64,000 nt of DNA from Candidatus Poribacteria bacterium (GTDB lineage Bacteria > Poribacteria > WGA-4E > WGA-3G), in the NCBI GenBank assembly GCA_003635255.1, contig PYJC01000106.1, positions 1 through 64,000 of the forward strand, given 5' to 3'. Both the position numbers and the translations under genes were made by a program. How positions within the stretch are numbered: the first letter of the stretch is position 1; every line of letters begins with the position of its first letter. The notes beneath the pieces were generated by a model. The model saw nothing but the letters and a program-made list of their open reading frames with translations, made no database searches and was not told the origin of the DNA. Positions 42,299-50,730 of the stretch are shown in pieces.

Positions 42299-42889
42299 AT
42301 GATACATACCGACGAGCAGTTGATGCTCTCTGTGAAGGATGGAAACAGAGACGCATTCCGAATTTTAACCGAACGACATTATACAAACACTTTAAACTTT
42401 ATCTATCGGTTTGTCAAAAATCGAACACTTGCGGAAGACCTCTGCCAGGAAACATTCTTACGGTTATGGCGTTGCGTCCCATCGTACCGACCCATTGCCA
42501 AATTCAGAACATTCCTTTATCACATCGCCAAGAACGTCTGTTTGAAACAGTTGGCGAAAGAGCAGCGGAACCCTCAGGTTGAATCATTGGATACACATTA
42601 TGGAGACGACGATGAATACTCTCCTCCAATTGCTGTTGCTATAGCGGATACACGTTATTCCCCGGAGGGACTGATCATTGCCAAAGAGACTTACGAGGCG
42701 ATTCAGACTGCAATCGCCAAGTTATCGAAGGAACATCAAGTGGTGTTCCGCTTGACAGAAGTTCAAGGAATGTCGTATCAGGAGGTCGCGACGATCCTCG
42801 AATGTCCGATCGGTACCGTTGCCTCGCGAAAAAACGCCGCGATTCAACAACTCCGGAAATTTTTAGCACCTTATAGAGCAAACTTATAA
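42299..42889 (+). CDS. ECF-type RNA polymerase sigma factor
   Basis: The 196-residue protein has sigma region 2 (about residues 8-80: DEQLMLSVKDGNRDAFRIL, DLCQETFLRLWRC, KFRTFLYHIAKNVC) and region 4 (about 132-188: LSKEHQVVFRLTEVQGMSY, ATILECPIGTVASRKNAA). There is no extra domain. No anti-sigma gene lies next to it. ATG 42299 has GAGGAG upstream, within a hairpin. A strong terminator follows at 42928. Expression may depend on translational coupling to the leader ORF (inference). Confidence 0.9.
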   Translation: MIHTDEQLMLSVKDGNRDAFRILTERHYTNTLNFIYRFVKNRTLAEDLCQETFLRLWRCVPSYRPIAKFRTFLYHIAKNVCLKQLAKEQRNPQVESLDTHYGDDDEYSPPIAVAIADTRYSPEGLIIAKETYEAIQTAIAKLSKEHQVVFRLTEVQGMSYQEVATILECPIGTVASRKNAAIQQLRKFLAPYRANL

Positions 42890-42927
42890 TATCAAAGTCT
42901 TTGGACTTTGCATGTCTAAACCGTTCT

Positions 42928-42965
42928 GCACTCTGGCGTACAACCCCACGTCAGAGTGCTTTTTT
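42928..42965 (+). terminator. Intrinsic terminator after the ECF sigma gene
   Basis: GCACTCTGGCGT (42928-42939) and ACGTCAGAGTGC (42948-42959) form a 12-bp stem with one G-T pair and an 8-base loop, followed by six T. A second 7-bp hairpin, CAAAGTC-TTTG-GACTTTG, lies at 42893-42910 just after the stop codon. Confidence 0.85.
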
Positions 42966-43096
42966 ACGAGCCTAAGACTTAGATGAAACAATTCGATGGA
43001 CAATTGAGATAAGTTGGTTTATGATGTGACGTGAGATGAGAAAGAAAAAGCCCCATTCTTCTTGGTAAATTTCGGACGACAGAAAGAGATAGAACG

Positions 43097-43816
43097 ATGC
43101 AAAGCGCACATTCTAAAATCAAAGCACTCACCTTCGATGTCTTCGGCACAGTTGTGGACTGGTACAGTTCAATTGTTGCCGAAGGCGAAGAATTTCGGAA
43201 CACCCACGGTATTGATATCGATTGGGCAGAGTTTGCCTTGAAATGGCGTGCCGGATACGGACCTGCGATGGACAAAGTTCGGCGTGGCGAATTACCGTGG
43301 CAGAACATTGACGCACTGCATCGGCTTATCTTGGAGCGTCTTTTGGAGGAATTTAAAATCGTCGGTTTGAGTGAAACCGATAAAGATCATCTAAATCGGG
43401 TCTGGCATCGCCTCAAACCGTGGCCCGATGCTGTCAATGGCTTGGCACGGCTGCGCAAGCGGTATATCGTCGCAACGCTTTCCAATGGCAACGTCGCACT
43501 ATTGACGAACATGGCAAAATTCGCAGGGCTGCCGTGGGATTGTATCCTGTCTGCCGAGCTAACACAGCATTACAAACCAGATCCTGAAGTTTATCAGACC
43601 GCTGCCGATCTACTCGGTCTGTCTCCGAATGAAGTTATGATGGTCGCCGCGCATCCTGGCGATCTTCGAGCCTCACAGGCTGTCGGTTTTCAAACTGCGT
43701 TGGTGCCGCGTCCTTTAGAATATGGACCTGACAACGTCCGAAAGGTGGCAGCACATTCCTCCGACCTTGTCGCGAGTGATTTTAATGAATTGGCGGATCT
43801 ATTGAGTATAGAATGA
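43097..43816 (+). CDS. HAD-family hydrolase, type II haloacid dehalogenase-like
   Basis: The 239-residue protein has the nucleophile motif TFDVFGTVVDWYSS (Asp near residue 13), the Asn/Ser motif ATLSNGNVALL, the lysine in LTQHYKPDPEVYQTA and the acidic-site region MVAAHPGDLRASQAVGFQTA. These match L-2-haloacid dehalogenases, which remove halide from short haloacids in the cytoplasm; many family members act on other substrates. It is followed 45 bp later by a Gfo/Idh/MocA gene. Confidence 0.85.
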   Translation: MQSAHSKIKALTFDVFGTVVDWYSSIVAEGEEFRNTHGIDIDWAEFALKWRAGYGPAMDKVRRGELPWQNIDALHRLILERLLEEFKIVGLSETDKDHLNRVWHRLKPWPDAVNGLARLRKRYIVATLSNGNVALLTNMAKFAGLPWDCILSAELTQHYKPDPEVYQTAADLLGLSPNEVMMVAAHPGDLRASQAVGFQTALVPRPLEYGPDNVRKVAAHSSDLVASDFNELADLLSIE

Positions 43817-43861
43817 AGAAAGACGTTTGAATCACGAAAAACAGGAGTCATAGAACACATT

Positions 43862-44881
43862 ATGGACAAAATCCGAATCGCTTTTATCGGCTGTGGCGGC
43901 ATGTCGTCGCAATTGCAACAGTGTATACCGATGGTGCCAGAATTTGAATTTGTTGCTACGTGTGACCTCGTTGAAGAGAAGGCGGAATCAAATGCCCGAA
44001 GATTCGGCGCGCTCCGGCACTATACCGATTACAATGAGATGTTCAAAAATGAAGATCTCTACGCTGTAGCTGTTGTGGGGAGACCGGAGGACAAACTCCA
44101 TCGAGACATCGGTATTGAATGTCTCAAGCAAGGGTATCACATCTACACCGAAAAGCCGCCCGCTACCACCGCTGAAGGCGCGAAGATGCTCGTTGATGCG
44201 TCCGTTGAAACCGGTAAGACAGGTATGGTCGGCACAATGTGGCGACATGCTCCGGCGAATCAAATTGCCAAACAGTTGATGGACGAAGAAGCGTTCGGTG
44301 AAACCTGTCAATATCATACCCGATACCTCGCCCCAGGTCCGCGGCTTCAGGAGGCAGGATCGCCTTTTGCGTGGCCCTTTATGCTCGATCAAGCAATTCA
44401 TCCAACCGATTGCATGCGTTTCTTTATGGGACAGGTCAGCGAAGTCTTCGCGATGGGCACGGTTGACGCAGCATCCAGTACGGTCTCAATCTCCATTAAT
44501 CTACGTTATGAAAACGGCGGTATCGGCACGATGACACTCGGCACGGGTCCGGTTTTAGAAGCGATGGTTTTTGTCAAAGGCACCGGCAATCAAGCGATCC
44601 AGGTGTTAGAGACGCGCAAATTGCGCCTTTATCGTAATCCGACATGGCTCGGCTTCGGTGGTGGTTATGCAGATACACCCACTGAAGAGTGGGACCTCAA
44701 TACCGCATATCACGGCATCGGCAGACCCGGTTATCTTGAAGAGATGCAGCATTGGGCGAGATCGCTGCAAGCAGGAACACAGCCACACGCCAGTCTTGAA
44801 GATTCCTATCAGAACATGCGCGTTTTGGAGGCGATTAGCCGTAGCGTTGAGATGGGAGAAGTTGTTCAAATTCCAGTATAA
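43862..44881 (+). CDS. Gfo/Idh/MocA-family oxidoreductase
   Basis: The 339-residue protein has an N-terminal NAD(P)-binding fold (IRIAFIGCGGMSSQLQQ, FVATCDLVEEKA), the canonical EKP at residues 97-99 (YTEKPPATTAEGAKML), and the C-terminal alpha/beta domain with MLDQAIHPTDCMRFFMG. The HPTD region carries the usual active-site His and Asp. It probably oxidises a sugar or polyol; the substrate is not shown by neighbours. ATG 43862 has weak upstream AGGAG. Unlike the 18664 member it keeps the motif lysine. Confidence 0.88.
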   Translation: MDKIRIAFIGCGGMSSQLQQCIPMVPEFEFVATCDLVEEKAESNARRFGALRHYTDYNEMFKNEDLYAVAVVGRPEDKLHRDIGIECLKQGYHIYTEKPPATTAEGAKMLVDASVETGKTGMVGTMWRHAPANQIAKQLMDEEAFGETCQYHTRYLAPGPRLQEAGSPFAWPFMLDQAIHPTDCMRFFMGQVSEVFAMGTVDAASSTVSISINLRYENGGIGTMTLGTGPVLEAMVFVKGTGNQAIQVLETRKLRLYRNPTWLGFGGGYADTPTEEWDLNTAYHGIGRPGYLEEMQHWARSLQAGTQPHASLEDSYQNMRVLEAISRSVEMGEVVQIPV

Positions 44882-44955
44882 CCTTGACAGATAGAGACAT
44901 TTAGCATTTTCGGAACTTTGACCCTTAAGTAAGGTTTTGTATGTGGAGGTAGATC

Positions 44956-45162
44956 ATGAGACAGGTATTTGTATATCCGGGTGAAGATGGGTACTGGGTT
45001 GCTGAATGCCCCAGTTTGCCCGGTTGTATCAGTCAAGCCGAAACAAGACAGGACGCCATAAGTAACATCAAAGAAGCGATTGAGGGATACATTATTTCTC
45101 TCAAAGAAGATGGGCTGCCTGTTCCTGACGAACACTTTGAGGCATTACTGTTAGCAGTATAA
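44956..45162 (+). CDS. hicB: HicB-family antitoxin-like protein
   Basis: The 68-residue protein has the HicB RNase H-like core: VFVYPGEDGYWVAECPSLPG, then QAETRQDAISNIKEAIEGYI. In HicAB systems HicB neutralises the mRNA-cleaving HicA toxin. This short form has no added DNA-binding domain. GGAGGTAGATC precedes the ATG. A HicA-like frame follows immediately, but without an ordinary start codon, so the pair may be decayed. Confidence 0.85.
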   Translation: MRQVFVYPGEDGYWVAECPSLPGCISQAETRQDAISNIKEAIEGYIISLKEDGLPVPDEHFEALLLAV

Positions 45163-45386
45163 GTAGGTTACCACGAATTTCTGGCAGGGAATGTGTTAAA
45201 ACACTTACTAAAGTTGGTTTTTATCTAAAGCGGCAACATGGCAGCTATATGATTTTGCGTCGGGATGATCCGTTCGCACAAGTAGTTGTTCCTGACCACA
45301 AAGAACTGGATAGAGGGACCTTGCGTAGCATTATCAGACAGGCACATCTTGGAGTTGATGAATTCTTGGAATTGCATTCATCTTGA
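45144..45386 (+). pseudogene. hicA: HicA-like toxin frame without a canonical start codon
   Basis: From 45168 the frame reads LPRISGRECVKTLTKVGFYL, then KRQHGSYMILRRDDP and VVVPDHKELDRGTL, a complete HicA double-stranded RNA-binding-like fold with the catalytic His in QHGSY, ending at TGA 45384-45386. Between the in-frame stop at 45138-45140 and 45168 there is no ATG, GTG or TTG. Only ATT 45144 or ATA 45159 could initiate, and the first in-frame ATG is inside the core. HicA genes often begin with GTG-AGG-TTA-CCA; here AGT-AGG-TTA-CCA suggests that loss of one G removed the start. The body is intact, so the loss looks recent. Confidence 0.7.
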
Positions 45387-45439
45387 CAACCTTACATTCA
45401 TTGCGTAGCAAGGTCTTAGAAATTAAAGAAGAAACCACA

Positions 45440-46336
45440 ATGAACTGGGCACCCCGCGTAAAACCTATCAAAATCCGTCGACTTTATCGGTATACGCGAC
45501 TCGGCATCTATGATGATTTGTTATTACACGATGTCGGTTGGGAACTTTATGCGCGTTGTACGGACATCGCTACAGTCGCTGATGTTTACCGCGAAGGACG
45601 TGTGCCATGTCCAGAGTGTAGCACGAAGATAGCGCGTCGGATTGATCCACTCTTTAGTACCGGCGAGGGTGGGACGCATGAGAACTGGTTTTACTGCCCG
45701 CATTGCGCGAAGCGACTCCTCTGGCGTGACTGCCGACAAGCACTCCGAGACACCCCGCGATGCTTTGATTGTCGCAGTGTCCTGCAAAAAGCAGACGACT
45801 TGGAGTGTGTTTGCGGTAAAACTTGGTCCCCTGCAGCTTACAAGCAATCGATGAGAACCCGCGTCCGTCTGCCGTGTCCACACTGTCTTAACCTTATCCG
45901 TAAACCAGATCCACCGCCAAGGGGTCGAACTGTCAGAACGCGGAAGTCCAGATCTGAGTTGCAATGTCCGAAGTGTCAAGCCGTCGCTCTCCACCAACAC
46001 GGCAACATCGAATGTACAGCCTGCGGCTATAAACGTCGGTGGCGAGATTACCGCAAGAGTTTAAAAAAGAAGGACGAGAAACTCGAATGTCCAAACTGTA
46101 GGTATACTTTCGGATGGCAAGCGTGGCGTCAAAGTGCCCGTTCGCTAAGAACCGGCAACCCGAGACCCGCGCGCGACTTCATTAAAAGATGGCTCAGATG
46201 CCACACACCACAACAGCGTATGATACAAATTGATACGCTACTTCAAACCTTACACGGTAGAGGTCCCTTAGCACCACTCTTTATTGATAGTGGTGAACAC
46301 AACATCCGCCAGATGCTTGACGATTTGGCGTCATAG
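45440..46336 (+). CDS. Cytoplasmic multi-zinc-ribbon protein of unknown function
   Basis: The 298-residue protein holds at least seven CxxC knuckles in series (CPEC, CPHC, CFDC, CPHC, CPKC, CTAC, CPNC), alternating with repeated R-x-Y-R/W-R-x-C/S-x-x-x-L segments such as LLWRDCRQALRD and KRRWRDYRKSLKK. Three to four zinc ribbons of an AlwI/transposase-type or nucleic-acid-binding look are likely. There is no signal peptide. I prefer ATG 45440; a 57-base upstream extension overlaps the hicA stop. I do not recognise a named family. Confidence 0.72.
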   Translation: MNWAPRVKPIKIRRLYRYTRLGIYDDLLLHDVGWELYARCTDIATVADVYREGRVPCPECSTKIARRIDPLFSTGEGGTHENWFYCPHCAKRLLWRDCRQALRDTPRCFDCRSVLQKADDLECVCGKTWSPAAYKQSMRTRVRLPCPHCLNLIRKPDPPPRGRTVRTRKSRSELQCPKCQAVALHQHGNIECTACGYKRRWRDYRKSLKKKDEKLECPNCRYTFGWQAWRQSARSLRTGNPRPARDFIKRWLRCHTPQQRMIQIDTLLQTLHGRGPLAPLFIDSGEHNIRQMLDDLAS

Positions 46337-46350
46337 AGGAGAAACGAATC

Positions 46351-47109
46351 ATGAAAATTCTATTTTGTATAACCCTCGTTATCGGTTTGGTAATACCCGG
46401 CACACTCTGGGCGAAGAATATGGCACTCGAATTAGATGGTAAAACGGCTATCGAAGTCCCGAACAGTGACAGCCTGAATCCCAAAAACGCGATAACGATA
46501 GAAGCGTGGATGAACATGAGCAAACCTGTCGGGGAATGCCTCGCAAAGGACTGGGGCGGCAAAAGAGATTACATCTTTCCAGAGATTGTCCAAAATGGAA
46601 ACGGATTACGGTTTGTCCTCTGGCCCGGCACAAAAATCCTTGATGTCCCCGGATTGAAGCCGAACGAATGGCAGCATGTCGTGGGGGTCTGGGATGGTAA
46701 AGAGATGCGGACATATATTGATGGCGAGGAGAAGGGAGCACTTGCCTTTGAGGCAAAGGAATTAGCGGCAACCGAGGCTTCGCTGTATATCGGTGTCGGT
46801 GATAGCCAAAATTGGTTCTGTACAGGAGCCATTGATGAAATCCGTATCTGGGAAGTCGCTCGGACCGAAGATGAGATTAATGAATTCATGATGAAGGTCC
46901 TCGACGGTGATGAAAAGGGCTTGAACGCACACTACACTTTCGATGAAGGTGATGCCAACGATAATACCAAAAACGGAAACGATGGCAAGGGCGGGTTCGG
47001 GAAGCCGAATTATATTGATGTCACCAATGACTTAGATCTCGAGCCACTTTCTGTGGATCCGGGAGATAAACTGACAACAACGTGGGCATGGGTGAAACAG
47101 ACCCGATGA
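46351..47109 (+). CDS. Exported LamG-domain protein with WG-tail
   Basis: The 252-residue protein has a signal peptide (LFCITLVIGLVIPGTLWA), then a LamG/concanavalin-like domain: ALELDGKTAIEVPNSDSLNP, ITIEAWMNM, WQHVVGVWDGKEMRTYIDG, GAIDEIRIW. These domains commonly bind glycans. The C-terminus is VDPGDKLTTTWAWVK plus QTR, a variant of the tail with Ala for Gly after the Trp. GAGGAGAAACGAATC precedes the ATG; 14 bp separate it from the zinc-ribbon gene. Confidence 0.85.
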   Translation: MKILFCITLVIGLVIPGTLWAKNMALELDGKTAIEVPNSDSLNPKNAITIEAWMNMSKPVGECLAKDWGGKRDYIFPEIVQNGNGLRFVLWPGTKILDVPGLKPNEWQHVVGVWDGKEMRTYIDGEEKGALAFEAKELAATEASLYIGVGDSQNWFCTGAIDEIRIWEVARTEDEINEFMMKVLDGDEKGLNAHYTFDEGDANDNTKNGNDGKGGFGKPNYIDVTNDLDLEPLSVDPGDKLTTTWAWVKQTR

Positions 47110-47173
47110 TTGGTTTTGAAATGGCGAGTGTTTTATCCGCCTCCAAAATTAGGGGATACCTTGGTTTGTAGTA

Positions 47174-47189
47174 GGGCAATTCATTGCCC
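47174..47189. repeat. Short perfect hairpin
   Basis: GGGCAAT (47174-47180), TC, ATTGCCC (47183-47189), flanked by GTA on the left. It lies in the 169-bp gap after the LamG gene. No T-run follows. It is one of the dispersed short hairpins. Confidence 0.6.
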
Positions 47190-47278
47190 GTTATTAACCT
47201 ACACACGTGCGATAAATCACACTATTACGAACCTAAACTAAAATTCAAAATGAATAGAACATTGGATGAGGTGCTAAC

Positions 47279-48049
47279 GTGCCAAAAGACGAACACCAAA
47301 TGCAAGTCATAAACGATGAATTTCTGAGGCGAGCGGCGCAACTACAAATCGCCCCTGGACCGGTGGGTGATGATGTACCTGAATGGACAATCGACGGTAT
47401 TGAAGAGCTTCCTGGATTCTTCAATTCAACCGCTGATATCTGGGATCAAAAGTTTGGCGCGGAACCCGATGATCCGTTCTATCAGGCTGTTGCCCTTCAG
47501 ATACCACAGACAGAGGCATCACTTGACATTCTGGATCTCGGTTGCGGGACGGGGATTCAACTTGAGTTCGTTTTTAAAAGGGCACCCAATGCCAAAGTTA
47601 CAGCAGTTGATAGAGCACCGAACATGCTTAAGCAGCTCCACGCGAAATTCGCTAATAAAACCGAACAATTGAAATTACAGCAAGGTTCTTTATTGGAACT
47701 TACGTTTGGGTGTCACGCGTATGACTACGCTATTTCTACATTGACCATGCATCACTTCCTTCCAGAGAAAAAAGTCGCTATCTACAAAGAGGTAAGAAAG
47801 GCTTTGCGAACGACTGGCGTTTACATAGAAGGCGATCAGACCAACACAGTTAAAGGGGAGAAAAGTACACTCTATTGGTACGATAGGTGGATTGCGAAGC
47901 TTCCGGGTGGTGATAGTGCTGAGTGGAATTACGATATTACACTGTCACCGGAAACACAAGCCCGTATCCTTCAAGAAGCAGGATTTTCTGAAGTCCAACT
48001 TACATGGCATCATCCGGCAGAAGGGGCTGTTCATGTGGCTAAATATTGA
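47279..48049 (+). CDS. Class I SAM-dependent methyltransferase
   Basis: The 256-residue protein has the SAM-binding motif LDILDLGCGTGIQLEFVF (about residues 81-98), the acidic residue at AVDRAPNMLKQL, and ISTLTMHHFLPEKK. It resembles small-molecule methyltransferases of the UbiE/type-11 group; the substrate is unknown. The start is GTG 47279 with GATGAGG upstream; ATG 47300 is an alternative. A second, unrelated methyltransferase follows after 133 bp. Confidence 0.85.
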   Translation: MPKDEHQMQVINDEFLRRAAQLQIAPGPVGDDVPEWTIDGIEELPGFFNSTADIWDQKFGAEPDDPFYQAVALQIPQTEASLDILDLGCGTGIQLEFVFKRAPNAKVTAVDRAPNMLKQLHAKFANKTEQLKLQQGSLLELTFGCHAYDYAISTLTMHHFLPEKKVAIYKEVRKALRTTGVYIEGDQTNTVKGEKSTLYWYDRWIAKLPGGDSAEWNYDITLSPETQARILQEAGFSEVQLTWHHPAEGAVHVAKY

Positions 48050-48182
48050 GGTGCTTGATATAGTAAGACTATGTAGGATCAAGCGGCAAAAGTGGACTGA
48101 AGAAAATAGGCATCGCTTCGCCACTTGATTAACACCTTGGTATTCCGAAAATTCTACTACACCCAAAACAAGGAATAAAAAA

Positions 48183-49004
48183 TTGTATCAATTTTCAGAT
48201 GAGATTCTTTCGTTCTATAGACAGACGCAAGAGTCGGAAAGGCTGGCGAATGATGTTAGAGGACAGATAGAGTTTACGCGGACCCAAGAGATTATCACGC
48301 GTTATTTGCCCAATCCACCCGCAGTGGTGTTGGATATCGGTGGCGGTTCGGGTCCCTATGCCTGTTGGTTAGCAACGGCAGGCTATGAGGTTCACCTCGT
48401 GGATCCTGTAGATTTACATATTGAACAGGCGAAGGCAGCCTCTGATCAGCAACCAGAACACCCGATTGCCAGTATATCGCTTGGTGACGCACGAGAACTG
48501 CGTTTTTCGTCAGGGGCAGCAGATGCTGTGCTGTTATTGGGACCGCTCTATCATCTGATTGAGAAAAGTGAACGGCTGCTGGCACTGAGAGAAGCGTATC
48601 GTGTCTTACAAAACGGTGGTGTCATGGTTGCCGCTGGCATTTCACGTTTCGCTTCTCTCCTTGATTTTTTCTGCAAGGACCGATTGGGCAACTCGGTCTC
48701 CAGAGATATTGTTCAACAAGACCTTGAAACGGGTTACCATCGCAACCCAACTGAGAATTTAGAATTTTTTACGGATGCATATCTTCACCGCCCGGACGAA
48801 CTCAGATCTGAATTGATCGAAGCCGGTTTCCAGCATCAGGCGACGCTTGCTGTGCAAGGACCGACATGGCTTTTTGAGTCGGTTGAAAGTTATTGGTCAG
48901 ATCCTGACCAGCGTACCGCCGTTTTAGACTTAATTCGGAAGGTCGAAGCAGAGCCGTCAATACTCGGCATGAGTTCGCATATCCTTGCGATAGGCAGAAA
49001 ATAA
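48183..49004 (+). CDS. Class I SAM-dependent methyltransferase
   Basis: The 273-residue protein has the motif AVVLDIGGGSGPYACWLATA (about residues 43-62), then VHLVDPVDLHIEQAK and AVLLLGPLYHLIEK, typical of type-11 methyltransferases. There is no clear substrate domain. The start is TTG 48183, preceded by AAGGA. It shares only fold-level similarity with the previous methyltransferase. Confidence 0.85.
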   Translation: MYQFSDEILSFYRQTQESERLANDVRGQIEFTRTQEIITRYLPNPPAVVLDIGGGSGPYACWLATAGYEVHLVDPVDLHIEQAKAASDQQPEHPIASISLGDARELRFSSGAADAVLLLGPLYHLIEKSERLLALREAYRVLQNGGVMVAAGISRFASLLDFFCKDRLGNSVSRDIVQQDLETGYHRNPTENLEFFTDAYLHRPDELRSELIEAGFQHQATLAVQGPTWLFESVESYWSDPDQRTAVLDLIRKVEAEPSILGMSSHILAIGRK

Positions 49005-49320
49005 AATGCTTGAGAATGTTGTATTAGATAGGATTTACGCAGCCCCTACTGCAGGCGGGGTTTTAAACCCCGCCTGCAATGCGTCATACGTCCGTTATCA
49101 TGGAAAAGCGCGTAAGTCCTGTTAGAGTAACCCAAGTTGCTACTAACGGATTTTGGGGTATTTGCTTGGGTATTTCTGCGGATTTCAACACAGTTTTTCA
49201 GACACTTTCCTCACCCCAGAGGGTGGAATGTCTATAGAAAAAGGTATATCAACGTCCTGCACTCCAGCGGAGTGTTATGTAAGTAAATAGGTGGCTTGTG
49301 TCAGAGTAGGAGCATATTCC
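49005..49320. other. 316-bp intergenic region with repeats
   Basis: It contains a 27-base near-perfect palindrome (GCAGGCGGGGTTT at 49051-49063, AAACCCCGCCTGC at 49065-49077) and the second copy (49154-49186) of the repeat at 32374-32406. No gene is recognised. The first half may end transcription of the methyltransferase gene. Confidence 0.6.
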
Positions 49321-49530
49321 ATGATAACAGATGAACAACTCAAAGTAGAAGGCTTAAAGGCTCTTACGGAAGCCTTGGGCGATGTCCAGGCTGAAAAGTT
49401 TATTGCATTGGTTATGCGTTCTCGGTTTGATTACACTAAATGGCAGAAGAAACTGTGGGGTGAAAAGAGCGTGGAGGAGATCAGTGATGCAGCAATGAAA
49501 TTGAGAAAATCAAAAGACGGAGATAGTTAA
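49321..49530 (+). CDS. Small protein of unknown function
   Basis: The 69-residue acidic-basic helical protein (MITDEQLKVEGLKALTEALG, then VQAEKFIALVMRSRFDYTKW and VEEISDAAMKLRK) looks like a small antitoxin or DNA-binding-type helix bundle, but I recognise no family. TAGGAGCATATTCC precedes the ATG. I prefer this start to GTG 49291. The next gene begins 2 bp after its stop. A toxin partner would be expected downstream; the gene there is an acetyltransferase instead. Confidence 0.6.
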   Translation: MITDEQLKVEGLKALTEALGDVQAEKFIALVMRSRFDYTKWQKKLWGEKSVEEISDAAMKLRKSKDGDS

Positions 49531-49532
49531 TA

Positions 49533-50387
49533 ATGCCTGAAGGTCAAGTGGTTCAAAAAACGGAAACCCTCGCTACGGTCAAATCACTGCAAACTGATTT
49601 TAAAGCACTCGGTATCAAAAAGGGGATGGTTTTACTCGTCCATTCGTCCTTAAGCGCGATCGGATGGGTCTGCGGCGGTGCTGTCGCTGTCATTATCGCG
49701 CTGCAGGAGGTCTTGGGCGAAACTGGGACACTTGCGATGCCCGCCCATTCAACCGACCTCAGCGATCCGAGCCAATGGGAGAATCCCCCTGTCCCCGAAT
49801 CGTGGTGGCAAACCATACGCGAAACGATGCCTGCCTATGATCCCGATTTAACACCCACCCGTTCAATGGGCAAAATTGCCGAAACGTTCCGAAAACAAAA
49901 CGGAGTTCTCCGCAGCGCGCATCCACAGAGTTCCTTTTGTGCCCGCGGTCCGCAAGCATCCTATATTATAAACAATCACGCTTTAGCTTATGGCATGGGT
50001 GAGAATTCACCGCTTGCCAGAATCTATGATTTACACGGTTCTGTACTGCTCCTTGGTGTTGATCATTCGAGGAATACATCCATACATCTCGCAGAGTACC
50101 GAGCGGATTTTCCGAGCAAACGCCTCGTCCAAGAAGGTGCCCCAATCTCACAGGCGGGTTCAAGGACATGGACCACCTTTGAAGATATTGATACAGACGA
50201 TTCAGATTTCGATCGCCTCGGCAAAGATTTTTTGCGTTCTGATGCGGGCAAGGTGGTTCGGTGTGGCAAGGTCGGTATCGCGGAGTGTCAACTCATGCCA
50301 CAATCTGCTGTCGTTGACTTCGCTGTTGATTGGCTTGAGAAAAATAGAGGAAATAAAGTGGAAAACATAAGTTTAACAGACTGCTAA
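49533..50387 (+). CDS. AAC(3)-family N-acetyltransferase
   Basis: The 284-residue protein matches aminoglycoside 3-N-acetyltransferases of the AAC(3)/YokD fold: LKALGIKKGMVLLVHSSLSA-like start, LGETGTLAMPAHS, RSMGKIAETFRK and LRSAHPQSSFCARGP with the conserved His, then ILLLGVDHSRNTS-like segment. They transfer acetyl from acetyl-CoA to an amine. Many environmental homologues do not act on antibiotics, so resistance should not be assumed. It starts 2 bp after the small helical gene. Confidence 0.85.
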   Translation: MPEGQVVQKTETLATVKSLQTDFKALGIKKGMVLLVHSSLSAIGWVCGGAVAVIIALQEVLGETGTLAMPAHSTDLSDPSQWENPPVPESWWQTIRETMPAYDPDLTPTRSMGKIAETFRKQNGVLRSAHPQSSFCARGPQASYIINNHALAYGMGENSPLARIYDLHGSVLLLGVDHSRNTSIHLAEYRADFPSKRLVQEGAPISQAGSRTWTTFEDIDTDDSDFDRLGKDFLRSDAGKVVRCGKVGIAECQLMPQSAVVDFAVDWLEKNRGNKVENISLTDC

Positions 50388-50409
50388 TCGCCGATAGCCG
50401 TTTAAAAAA

Positions 50410-50439
50410 TTGAATTTCTCATTTCGTATGTGTTATACT
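50410..50439 (+). promoter_or_regulatory. Sigma-70-type promoter
   Basis: TTGAAT (50410-50415), an 18-bp spacer and TATACT (50434-50439) precede ATG 50504 by about 65 bp. A CGCCGATAGCCG repeat fragment lies just upstream (50389-50400). Confidence 0.6.
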
Positions 50440-50503
50440 ATAAATATCCAAAGCTGCCACCTAACCAAGTGCGTTCATTATCTTCAAAGAAGGAGCGGAT
50501 ATC

Positions 50504-50713
50504 ATGTTAAGACGTTTTAACGAATGGCGTGCTGAACATGCGCAAAGCCTCGAAAAAGCCAAAGAACAAGGTATCGAACAAGGTATTGAGCAGGGGCGTG
50601 CAGAGGTATATGAAGCTATCGCCGCCTGGAATAAACGCCGACTCGCAGCCGAGGCGGAAGGTATCCCTTTCAATGAACCGCCTCCGTCACAGAACGGACA
50701 CCAGCACGAATAG
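50504..50713 (+). CDS. Small charged coiled-coil protein
   Basis: The 69-residue protein (MLRRFNEWRAEHAQSLEKAK) has a tandem EQGIEQGIEQGRAE element and ends in a Pro-rich, hydrophilic PFNEPPPSQNGHQHE. The EQGIEQG pattern occurs in the C-terminal tails of Rpn/PD-(D/E)xK-like proteins, so this may be a remnant or stand-alone tail. AAGGAGCGGATATC precedes the ATG. It is followed 17 bp later by the PhyH-like gene, probably in one transcript. Confidence 0.6.
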   Translation: MLRRFNEWRAEHAQSLEKAKEQGIEQGIEQGRAEVYEAIAAWNKRRLAAEAEGIPFNEPPPSQNGHQHE

Positions 50714-50730
50714 ACCCAAGGAGAAGTCAG

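Noticed and set aside
42044-42307. Minus-strand open frame of 87 codons in the sigma leader
   Set aside because: No ribosome binding site and no protein-like features; although a minus-strand terminator lies beyond it, coding is not supported.
49533-50387. Antibiotic resistance call for the AAC(3)-like gene
   Set aside because: Environmental homologues are common and functionally diverse; nothing nearby suggests a resistance cassette.
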